Assembly: GCA_051001995.1 (NCBI GenBank)
Contig: JBPCMT010000091.1
Location: 1-15,952, forward strand
Origin: CAWEHQ01 sp051001995
GTDB taxonomy: Bacteria > Actinomycetota > Thermoleophilia > Solirubrobacterales > Thermoleophilaceae
Direction: 5' to 3'
DNA length: 15,952 nucleotides
The translations under genes and the position numbers were made by a program. Shown one piece after another: positions 7,410-14,095 of this stretch. The number at the start of each line of letters is the position of its first letter. Positions within the stretch are counted from its first letter, which is position 1. The notes beneath the pieces are model-generated. The model was not told the DNA's origin and ran no database searches. It saw only the letters and a list, made by a program, of their open reading frames with translations.

Positions 7410-8968
7410 GCCGTCTGCGCCCCGGCCTGGCGTCGTTGGCGCTTCGGGCCCGTTCGGCCGGGTCGCGTAGAACACCCTCCTCGCCGCGAGCGTCGCTGGC
7501 GCGGCGGAGTGAGCCGGCTCGGCTAGCCGGCTCGCGGGCGCGACGCGCCCTTGCGGGTGTGCGGATTCGCATCGTCGCCACCTACGTCCTCCTGCTCCTG
7601 TTCGCAACGGCGATCTCCGTGGTGGCGATCCGGCAGGCGCTGCTGATTCGCCTCGACGAGCGAATTCGGGAGACGCTTCAACAGGAGGTCGAGGAATTCA
7701 CCCTCTTTGCGGAGCGAGGGATCGATCCGCGCACCGGCGAGCAGTTCCTCGAAGAGAACAATCTCAAGGGGGTGTTCCGTACCTACCTCCGTCGCAACGT
7801 CCCTGCGGAGGGCGAGGAGATCCTCACCTTCACCGGGACAAAGTTCGAGGGCTCACGTCTCACGCAGCGCTCGGCCGTATCCCCGCTCGAGGAGGACGAA
7901 GCACTGACGCAGCACTTCTCGACGCTCCGGACGGTCGAGCGCGCGGAGGTCGAGACGCCCGGCGGACCCGCGCGCTACGTGGCGGTGCCGGTGAAGCAGA
8001 ACGGGGAGATAGTCGGCCGGCTCGTCGTCGCGAACTTCACCGCCCAGGAGCGCGCGGAGGTGAACGAGGCCGTGTCGGTGGTGGCGATCGTCGGCGCTTC
8101 GGTTCTCCTGTTCGGCTCGATCGTCGCCTTCGCCGCCGCCGGCCGGGTGCTGAGACCCGTGCGCAACCTGGACGACACGGCGCGCTCGATCACCGAGACG
8201 GACCTGACGCGCCGGATCGAAGTCGATGGACACGACGAGCTCGCGCAGCTCGGCGGCACCTTCAACACCATGCTCGACCGGCTTGAGTCGGCGTTCGAGA
8301 GCCAGCGGGACTTCGCGCGCGACGCCGGCCACGAGCTGCGGACTCCGCTCACGATCGTGCGCGGACACCTCGAGCTGCTCGACGACGATCCGGTCGAGCG
8401 CCAGAAGACGGTCGCCCTCGTCACCGACGAGCTCGATCGCATGAGCCGCTTCGTGGCCGACCTGTCGTTGCTGGCCAACGCCGAGAGGCCCGATTTCCTC
8501 AGGCTCGACACCGTCGAGCTCGGCGAGCTGGGCGACGAGCTGACATCGAAGGCGAGGGCCCTAGCACCGCGCGATTGGACGCTCGAGGCGAGTTGCAACG
8601 GCGTGGTGGTGGCCGACCGCCAACGCCTGACCGAGGCGATCATGAACCTGGCCGAGAACGCGAGCGCCCAGACGCAGGAGGGCGACCGGATCGCGCTCGG
8701 AACCAGCATCAACGGCAGATGGGCGTCGCTGTGGGTGGCGGACGAGGGTCCAGGGATCGCGACCGAACGCCAAGAGGAGATCTTCGACCGCTTCAAGCGG
8801 GGATCCGAAAGCAGTCGTCACTCGGGCAGCGGCCTCGGACTGGCGATCGTTCGTGCGATCGCAGAGGCGCACGGCGGTCGGGTGTCGCTGAACAGCCGCC
8901 CAGGTGCGGGAGCTCGATTCACCGTTCGGATCCCCGTTGATCAGCTGTACGAGGGCCCAGCGGCATGA
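7406..8968 (+). CDS. Membrane sensor histidine kinase (HAMP-HisKA-HATPase)
   Basis: A 520-residue kinase from TTG 7406. Residues 1-50 are Arg/Ser-rich and of unknown role. The first membrane helix is at about 57-78, an extracytoplasmic sensor of about 140 residues follows, and the second helix is near 222-246. The HAMP linker (about 247-300) leads to the HisKA motif GHELRTPLT with phospho-acceptor His309. The ATPase domain shows the N-box NLAENAS (Asn418), the G1 box DEGPG (Asp446) with EIFDRF, and the G2 box GSGLGLA (about 474-480). It should autophosphorylate and pass phosphate to the response regulator encoded immediately downstream, with which it overlaps by ATGA. The order kinase then regulator is the reverse of the commonest arrangement. 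The sensor domain shows no recognisable ligand fold, so the stimulus is unknown; envelope or secretion stress is a guess from context. A shorter 469-residue form from GTG 7559 is possible. Confidence 0.93.
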   Translation: MSRLRPGLASLALRARSAGSRRTPSSPRASLARRSEPARLAGSRARRALAGVRIRIVATYVLLLLFATAISVVAIRQALLIRLDERIRETLQQEVEEFTLFAERGIDPRTGEQFLEENNLKGVFRTYLRRNVPAEGEEILTFTGTKFEGSRLTQRSAVSPLEEDEALTQHFSTLRTVERAEVETPGGPARYVAVPVKQNGEIVGRLVVANFTAQERAEVNEAVSVVAIVGASVLLFGSIVAFAAAGRVLRPVRNLDDTARSITETDLTRRIEVDGHDELAQLGGTFNTMLDRLESAFESQRDFARDAGHELRTPLTIVRGHLELLDDDPVERQKTVALVTDELDRMSRFVADLSLLANAERPDFLRLDTVELGELGDELTSKARALAPRDWTLEASCNGVVVADRQRLTEAIMNLAENASAQTQEGDRIALGTSINGRWASLWVADEGPGIATERQEEIFDRFKRGSESSRHSGSGLGLAIVRAIAEAHGGRVSLNSRPGAGARFTVRIPVDQLYEGPAA

Positions 8969-9621
8969 GCCGGATCCTGATCGTCGAGGACGAGGAGCGG
9001 CTCGCCGCCTTCCTCGAGAAGGGGCTGCAGGCAATGGGGTTCACGACGACCGCTGTGCACGATGGCCGGTCGGCGAACGCGGTCGCCCACGACGAGGAGT
9101 TCGACCTGGCGATCCTGGACCTCGGCCTTCCCGACATGGACGGCACGGAGGTGCTCCGCGAGCTTCGCTCCCGAGGAGTGCGGATGCCGGTCGTGATCCT
9201 CACCGCACGCGACGACGTCCGTGACAAGGTGACTGGACTCGACCAGGGGGCAGACGATTACGTGACCAAGCCCTTCCGGTTCGAGGAGCTCCTGGCGCGC
9301 ATCCGAGTACGGCTCAGAGGCGGAGGAAGCGGCGAGGTGACCGTGCTGGAGGCCGGCGACGTGCATCTCGACCTTCGCAGGCGGCGCGCGAGCGTCGATG
9401 GACGCTCCGTGTCGCTGACGGCACGGGAGTTCAGGATGCTCGAGACGCTGATGCAGCACGCCGGTCAGGTCCTATCGCGCGAGCAGCTCCTCTCGCACGT
9501 GTGGGGTTACGACTACGATCCGGGCTCGAACGTCGTCGACGTGTACGTCGGCTACCTGAGGCGCAAGCTCGGCAACGGCGCGATCCAGACCGTTCGCGGC
9601 ATGGGCTATTCGATCGGCTAG
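8965..9621 (+). CDS. OmpR/PhoB-family DNA-binding response regulator
   Basis: A 218-residue two-domain regulator. The receiver (1-115) has acidic pocket residues Glu8-Asp9, phospho-acceptor Asp52 (LDLGLPDMDG), switch Thr80 and Lys102 in KPF. A short linker leads to the winged-helix effector (about 125-218), with LTAREFRMLETL, LSREQLLSHVWG, a recognition helix including VDVYVGYLRRKL and the closing TVRGMGY. ATG 8965 overlaps the kinase stop by 4 bp and has GAGGG nearby upstream. The protein is expected to bind tandem half-sites about one helical turn apart, which is what is seen at 6806-6833 and 15430-15468. A decayed relative of its C-terminal half lies at 15500-15670. It ends 17 bp before the converging ABC gene. 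Confidence 0.95.
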   Translation: MSRILIVEDEERLAAFLEKGLQAMGFTTTAVHDGRSANAVAHDEEFDLAILDLGLPDMDGTEVLRELRSRGVRMPVVILTARDDVRDKVTGLDQGADDYVTKPFRFEELLARIRVRLRGGGSGEVTVLEAGDVHLDLRRRRASVDGRSVSLTAREFRMLETLMQHAGQVLSREQLLSHVWGYDYDPGSNVVDVYVGYLRRKLGNGAIQTVRGMGYSIG

Positions 9622-9638
9622 ATCACTGCGGCCGGGCC

Positions 9639-11351
9639 TTAGCCTGTCGCGTTAGGGGTCGGCGAAGCGGAACCGGCCACCGATGCGTCGACCAGGCGCC
9701 CGTCCTCGAGGTGCCAGATCGCGTCGGCCCACTCGAGCACGGCGGCCTGATGACTCACCATCAGCACCGTCCTCCGACCCCGCTGGGTCTTGACGATCCG
9801 GTCGACCAGCGCGCGGGCCTCCTCGTCGAGGTTCGCGTCTGCCTCGTCGAGCAGGAGCACTGCTGGCTCGCCGACCAGCGCGCGCGCCATGGACAGCCGT
9901 TGACGCTGTCCCGCGGAAAGGTTCGTTCCCCCCTCGACGACCCGCGTCTCAATTCCCTCGGGCAGCTCCGCCAGAAGACCGTCGAGCGAGCACAGCGCGG
10001 CCACCCTGTCGATCTCCTCCTGAGGGGCGTCCGGACAGCGATAACGCAGGTTCTCCTCGACCGTCCCCCGCAGCAGCGGCAGATCGGGACCGACCATCGA
10101 CATCGCTCGCCGGACGGAGGTTTCCCCACGCTCGGCCAGGTCCTGCCCATCGAGGCGCACGACGCCGCGGTCGGGGTCCATTAGCCGCGCCGCAAGCGAG
10201 AGCAGGGTGGACTTCCCGGCGCCGTTGGGTCCGACGACCACCACGAGGCTGCCTGGCTCTGCGACGGCCGAGACGCTTCTGAGCGACCCCTCGAAATGAA
10301 CGTCCTCGAATTCCAAGCGCCCCGGCCCGGGCTCGAGGTCGGGTGCCTCCGGCGTGTGACGAAGCAGGTTCGGAGTCTCCAGGAAGCTTCGGCACTTCTC
10401 CATCGAGATGCGGGAGTTGTGCCAGTACTCGTTGACCCGGCCCAGGTCCCGCAGCGGTCCGGCCAGCAGACCGACGATCGTCATGGCGGCGACCACCGTT
10501 CCCGGGGTGGCGCGTCCCGCGCCGACCTCGGCGGCGCCGACCATCAGGACGGCGACGGAGGCCATCATCGCCGTGCCCTCGGCGAGCCCGCGCTGGTGGC
10601 CGACCGAGCGGGCGCGGTCGATCATCGCGTAGCGAAGCTTCCTGCTCTGCGCCTTGAGCCGCGCGCGCTCACGCGCAGTCTGTCCGAAGACCTGAACTAC
10701 GCCGATCGAGCCGACCTTCTCGTTGACGTTCGCGGCCAGCCGGGCCCGCCTGCGACGAGCCTCGCGCGACCGCGTCTGGAGCGAGCGCGCTGACGCCAGA
10801 GCGGCGATGGCGCCGAGCAGCAGCACGACCGTGACGCCGGCAGCGAGCCCCGCCGAGATCAAGGCGAGTGCGCCGAGCGCGCCGACCACGAACGTGCCTC
10901 CCACGATCGCGCGCGACAGCCCGAGGCTCACCCAGCGGGCGATCGCCGTCAGGTCGCCCACGAACCGCAGCATCACGGCGCCCTGGCTTCGGCCCTGGAG
11001 CGCCCGAGGAGCGAGGTCCGAGAGCCGCCTGTACATCGCGTTCCTCAGCGCGTGGACGTAGCTCTGGCCGAGTCGCTCGGCATCGGCGCGCTCGCGTGAG
11101 CGAAGGACGCCTACGAGCACGGCCGTTCCAGCAAGCGCCGCCCCGAGCGGGGCGAGCGCCTCCAGAGAGCCTGCGGCGCCGCCGGCTACGACGCGGTCGA
11201 AGACGTTCTTGACGAGCAGGGCGCCCCCGATCGCGGCCGCCGCCTGCCCCACGCCGTTCAGGACAAGACCGAGCAGGCGCCGCGGCCGCTTCCCGGCGAG
11301 CAGCGGCGGGAGCTGCGTGTCTGCCTCCGGCTCCCGGCCCGGCGTGCTCAC
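9639..11351 (-). CDS. ABC half-exporter (TMD-NBD), last gene of the HTTM/DCC operon
   Basis: A 570-residue half-exporter from GTG 11351, which overlaps the hydrolase stop by 4 bp (GTGA) with GGAGG 4 nt upstream. The membrane domain (about 20-320) is followed by an ATPase with Walker A GPNGAGKST (374-382, Lys380), signature LSAGQ (478-482), Walker B VLLLDE with Asp502 and catalytic Glu503, and switch His534. The Q-loop Gln appears replaced: the usual VPQD reads VGPD, with Pro422 at the Gln position. Catalytic Glu and His are intact, so ATP hydrolysis is plausible. Only one half is encoded here, which suggests a homodimer. As the last gene of the operon it probably exports the product of the upstream enzymes. 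A plain lipid or drug exporter cannot be excluded. The frame stays open upstream to 11993, but that part lies antiparallel within the hydrolase gene and shows no homology. Confidence 0.9.
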   Translation of the reverse strand: MSTPGREPEADTQLPPLLAGKRPRRLLGLVLNGVGQAAAAIGGALLVKNVFDRVVAGGAAGSLEALAPLGAALAGTAVLVGVLRSRERADAERLGQSYVHALRNAMYRRLSDLAPRALQGRSQGAVMLRFVGDLTAIARWVSLGLSRAIVGGTFVVGALGALALISAGLAAGVTVVLLLGAIAALASARSLQTRSREARRRRARLAANVNEKVGSIGVVQVFGQTARERARLKAQSRKLRYAMIDRARSVGHQRGLAEGTAMMASVAVLMVGAAEVGAGRATPGTVVAAMTIVGLLAGPLRDLGRVNEYWHNSRISMEKCRSFLETPNLLRHTPEAPDLEPGPGRLEFEDVHFEGSLRSVSAVAEPGSLVVVVGPNGAGKSTLLSLAARLMDPDRGVVRLDGQDLAERGETSVRRAMSMVGPDLPLLRGTVEENLRYRCPDAPQEEIDRVAALCSLDGLLAELPEGIETRVVEGGTNLSAGQRQRLSMARALVGEPAVLLLDEADANLDEEARALVDRIVKTQRGRRTVLMVSHQAAVLEWADAIWHLEDGRLVDASVAGSASPTPNATG

Positions 11352-12184
11352 CCCGCCTCCAGGAGCGCCTGGGCGACGGTGGCCATGCCCATCCAGTCGT
11401 GGCCAAGGCCAGGGATGTCGATCAGACGCCAGCTCGTGTCCGGATCGAGTCGCTTCGCCGCACGGTGCATGTGACCGGCCCGCTCGTAGCGGTTGGGTCC
11501 CTGCGCCTCCGCGGCGCGGCTGGTGCGCAGGTGAGGGTCGCGGGTGGTGTCGACCGTTCCCCGCAGCAGCGTGAGCGGCGCGTGCACGTAGCGACGGGCG
11601 TCCTCTTCGGCGAATCCCAGCCGCGGATGGCGGAGTCCGTAGGGAAATGCCGTCGAGAGGTCGGGGACGGTGAACCACCCGCATCCCGCCGCGATTGCCG
11701 CCCGGATTCTCGCGCGTGGCTTGAAGAGGAGGAACCGGTGCACGAACTGCCCTCCCGCCGAGTGTCCCCAGAGCGCGAAGGAAGGATCGTTCAAGCAGAG
11801 CTCGCGCCGAACCCGATCGTGAAGCGCTTCCACGACCGTGAAAGCCCAGCTTGCCTCGTGATTGGGCGCTCCGCGTCGACAGTCGTCGTGAAGCACGTTC
11901 CCCAGGTGGTAGCCACTGCGCCCAGGCCACGCGGCGCGATCGAACGTCGGGGCCACGACCACGTGGTCCGTGCGCTCGGCCCACGCTGTCCACCCCTCGA
12001 TGTACTCGTGGGCGTTGCGCAGCGTTCCGTGCATCACCACGAGGACCCGAGTCCCGGCTGAGAGCCCGGTCGGGACGTAGAGGTAGGTGAGGACCGGAGA
12101 GGCTCCCGGCGACTGAAACAAAAAGTAGGAGCGGCCGCCGGGAATCGGCGCGGACCGCGGGCGCGAGCGGACGCAGACGCTCAT
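11348..12184 (-). CDS. Alpha/beta hydrolase (esterase/peptidase-like)
   Basis: A 278-residue hydrolase from ATG 12184, overlapping the HTTM gene by ATGA and preceded by GGAGGA 10 nt upstream. An oxyanion-type MHGTLRN follows the third strand (51-57), the nucleophile elbow is GHSAGG (Ser142), Asp212 or Asp216 in GTVDTTRD is the probable acid, and His262 in GLGHDW completes the triad. No signal peptide or membrane segment is seen, so it is predicted to be cytoplasmic. The architecture resembles polyhydroxybutyrate-depolymerase/feruloyl-esterase-like or dipeptidyl-peptidase-like hydrolases, and the substrate cannot be assigned. Its position between the HTTM protein and an ABC exporter suggests it cleaves an ester, thioester or peptide bond in whatever the operon makes. 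A longer reading to 12601 is open but overlaps the HTTM gene and lacks homology. Confidence 0.88.
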   Translation of the reverse strand: MSVCVRSRPRSAPIPGGRSYFLFQSPGASPVLTYLYVPTGLSAGTRVLVVMHGTLRNAHEYIEGWTAWAERTDHVVVAPTFDRAAWPGRSGYHLGNVLHDDCRRGAPNHEASWAFTVVEALHDRVRRELCLNDPSFALWGHSAGGQFVHRFLLFKPRARIRAAIAAGCGWFTVPDLSTAFPYGLRHPRLGFAEEDARRYVHAPLTLLRGTVDTTRDPHLRTSRAAEAQGPNRYERAGHMHRAAKRLDPDTSWRLIDIPGLGHDWMGMATVAQALLEAG

Positions 12185-13080
12185 CGTCGAGCGATCCTCC
12201 GTACCGCCTGCTCGGGCTCGAAGTAGGACGCGAACATCACCCCGGCGAGCTGGTACCGGAACCTGATTCCCATCACGAAGTAGATGCCCCAGTGCATCAG
12301 GAACGCGTTCATCGCCCAGAACCGGGCGAGCCTCCCGTTGACGAGCGCCAGCGGCGCGCCGAGCTCGAGCGCCAGCGAGCCCACCGCCAGCGCGCGGTAG
12401 ATCGCGACGCGCTCGTACAAGCGGGCCCCCAGCGGCGCTGCGGTCGAGCCGAGCAGCTCCTTGCGCAGCGCGTCGACCGCCACCTGGCTGCGAAGCGCGT
12501 CGCCGCTGGCCCAAGCAAGCCCGAGCGGGCCCTTGACCTTGGCCACACCGGCGAGGAAGTAGGTGAGAGCCGTGACGGCTTTCATGAGCTGGATCGGCCA
12601 CCCGTATCGCCAGTCAGCGTCGTCGTGCCGCGAATCGGCGCGCGACCTCGCATCGAGCGACCAGGCGTCGGCGGAGGGCGACACGGCCAGCGTCAGAGCG
12701 TGCAGGACCAGGGCGTTGTCGTTGTGGTAGATCATCGACCAGGAGTTGCGGTAGCAGAGGAGGCACAGCAGGGAGCCACTGAAGAGCGGCCCCGAACAGC
12801 GATGCCTGAAGCCGCCGAGCAAGGCGACGGTCGCCGCGAGCGTCGTCCCGTAGAGGAGCCGGAACGAGGTGGGCGAGAGCGGTCGCCGAAGCGCCCTCAT
12901 CGGACCGACCGGCTGGAAGAGACTCGGGTCCGTGCGAGCCACTTGCGCGAACAGGCGCCTGCGCCGCCCGACGTACTGAAGCGTCCACGCGGCGGTGAGG
13001 ATTCGCAGCATCGCGAGCCGCGCGGCCGGCGCGTCCGTGAAGAGGTGCGCGCGCAGAGGCCTGAGCGCACGGACGCTCAT
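12181..13080 (-). CDS. HTTM-domain membrane protein (vitamin-K-dependent carboxylase-like)
   Basis: A 299-residue polytopic protein with about six to seven hydrophobic segments. HTTM landmarks are present: SWSMIYHNDNALVLH (113-127) followed by SPSADAWSLDA (134-144), and YFLAGVAKVKG (174-184). From memory the human gamma-glutamyl carboxylase reads YFIAGVKKLD here; its catalytic Lys218 would align with Lys181. HTTM proteins are bacterial relatives of that enzyme, mostly of unknown substrate. The C-terminal lumenal beta domain of the human enzyme is absent, as in most short HTTM proteins. ATG 13080 overlaps the upstream stop by 4 bp, and the stop overlaps the hydrolase start. Being next to a DCC protein is a recurring HTTM context. 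Carboxylation is a family-level possibility, not shown. Transport or epoxidation-type chemistry, or a structural role, are alternatives. Confidence 0.87.
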   Translation of the reverse strand: MSVRALRPLRAHLFTDAPAARLAMLRILTAAWTLQYVGRRRRLFAQVARTDPSLFQPVGPMRALRRPLSPTSFRLLYGTTLAATVALLGGFRHRCSGPLFSGSLLCLLCYRNSWSMIYHNDNALVLHALTLAVSPSADAWSLDARSRADSRHDDADWRYGWPIQLMKAVTALTYFLAGVAKVKGPLGLAWASGDALRSQVAVDALRKELLGSTAAPLGARLYERVAIYRALAVGSLALELGAPLALVNGRLARFWAMNAFLMHWGIYFVMGIRFRYQLAGVMFASYFEPEQAVRRIARR

Positions 13081-13556
13081 GTCGATCGCTCGACCCCGCG
13101 CGTCGCATGGACGCGCTCGGACACGGGCTCCTTCTCGCCCGCGAAGTAGGCAGGCAGAAGAAAGCGACCGCGGACGACCTTGACGGTCACGACGTCGGCG
13201 AACGGCCCGTCGCTCCTTGCGGCTAGTCGCCGCGCAACCGCCTCGCAGGCGAGGTCGGCAGAGCCGCAGCGGATGAGCCGGCCGAGTTGCCTGCGCACCT
13301 GGTTCAGGCCACCCGTGCCCGCGTAGGAGTAGGGGATCAGGCGCCGCCCACCATCGCCCGTCAGGCCCAAGAGGTAGACGAGGCTTACCTGCTCCCCACG
13401 CCGTGCGCTGAACATCGGATAGTACGAGAGCGGAAAGCCGTCTCGCTTGTGCTCTCGCCAGTTCTGCCTGATCGGCGACAGCACGAGGGCGAGCACTGCG
13501 GCGCTGAAGGCCGCCGCAAGCCGCTCGTCGGCGATCCACCCGGTTCCCGAAGTCAT
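13077..13556 (-). CDS. Small anchored protein with FPLSYYPMFS motif, HTTM partner, unknown function
   Basis: A 159-residue protein. Start ATG 13556 overlaps the DCC stop by ATGA; an ATG at 13574 is also in frame but spoils this pattern. One membrane segment (about 12-28) lies near the N-terminus, followed by WREHKRDG and the striking motif FPLSYYPMFS (41-50). I recall similar (F)PxSxYPMF motifs in small proteins encoded beside HTTM genes, which needs a search to confirm. The remaining 110 residues form a predicted soluble domain with two cysteines, Cys97 and Cys104, that could form a disulfide. The DCC thiol-disulfide enzyme encoded just upstream is an obvious candidate to act on it. No enzymatic motif is visible. 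The overlaps on both sides make it a firm operon member. Confidence 0.8.
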   Translation of the reverse strand: MTSGTGWIADERLAAAFSAAVLALVLSPIRQNWREHKRDGFPLSYYPMFSARRGEQVSLVYLLGLTGDGGRRLIPYSYAGTGGLNQVRRQLGRLIRCGSADLACEAVARRLAARSDGPFADVVTVKVVRGRFLLPAYFAGEKEPVSERVHATRGVERST

Positions 13557-14095
13557 GCCGGAGTCCGCGCGCATGTCGTCGGCCTGGCGCCGCGGCCGCG
13601 TAGCGGCGATCGCTGGCGGCGTTCGATGCGCTCGTCCGCCCTACGCTTGGCCGCCGCTGGGACCAGGGGGGCGAGTAAGGTGCGGCGGGTCGAGACGATG
13701 CGATAGGCGTGCTCTGCCCCCGCCGGCCACGCAGCCGCCAGCGCCGCGACCAGGCGGCCGCCGGGCAGTAGGCGCAGGAGGGGGGCGAAGGCCGCGCCCC
13801 CGGAGTGAAGGCGCCCGTCTGACGTCATCAGGTGCCAGGACGCGAGTCGGGTCGAGCGATCGAGATCGACGAGGGTTTGCTCTCCCTCCGGTCCTTCAAT
13901 GGGTGCCACGCGGAGCCGCGCCCGCCGATCCCAGGCGACCACCTTCGCCACCGACCAGCGACAGAAGCCGCAGTCGACGTCGTACAGGATCAGGCCCTGC
14001 CCGTCGGGCGCCTCGGAGCGAGGCCTCGTGCCGCGGTTGGGTTGCCGCCGTCGCCGCCACACGGCCGGCGCCTCTTCGGGCTCAGTGTTGTCCAT
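13553..14095 (-). CDS. DCC-family thiol-disulfide oxidoreductase
   Basis: A 180-residue protein with the DCC-family signature near the N-terminus: LILYDVDCGFCRW, with Cys42 and Cys45 as the redox pair (DxxCxxC including the family Asp). The thioredoxin-like core follows, including LRVAPIEGPEG, SWHLMTSDGRLHSGGAAFAPLL and LLPGGRLVAALAAAW, the usual order. Residues 1-33 are Arg/Pro-rich and atypical, so translation might begin later, for example at an in-frame GTG near residue 12. ATG 14095 overlaps the P-loop NTPase gene by 14 bp. DCC proteins are thought to reduce or form disulfides, and many lie beside or are fused to HTTM domains, as in this operon. The electron partner is unknown. The small two-Cys protein encoded next could be its substrate. 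Confidence 0.87.
   Translation of the reverse strand: MDNTEPEEAPAVWRRRRQPNRGTRPRSEAPDGQGLILYDVDCGFCRWSVAKVVAWDRRARLRVAPIEGPEGEQTLVDLDRSTRLASWHLMTSDGRLHSGGAAFAPLLRLLPGGRLVAALAAAWPAGAEHAYRIVSTRRTLLAPLVPAAAKRRADERIERRQRSPLRGRGARPTTCARTPA

Noticed and set aside
11352..11993. N-terminal extension of the ABC exporter frame
   Set aside because: Lies inside the hydrolase gene, has no homology, and GTG 11351 gives the 4-bp overlap pattern of the operon.
12185..12601. N-terminal extension of the hydrolase frame
   Set aside because: Overlaps the HTTM gene; ATG 12184 has a GGAGGA site and the ATGA overlap.
13081..13539. N-terminal extension of the HTTM frame
   Set aside because: Arg-rich shadow of the small YPMFS protein; ATG 13080 fits the family start and the overlap.
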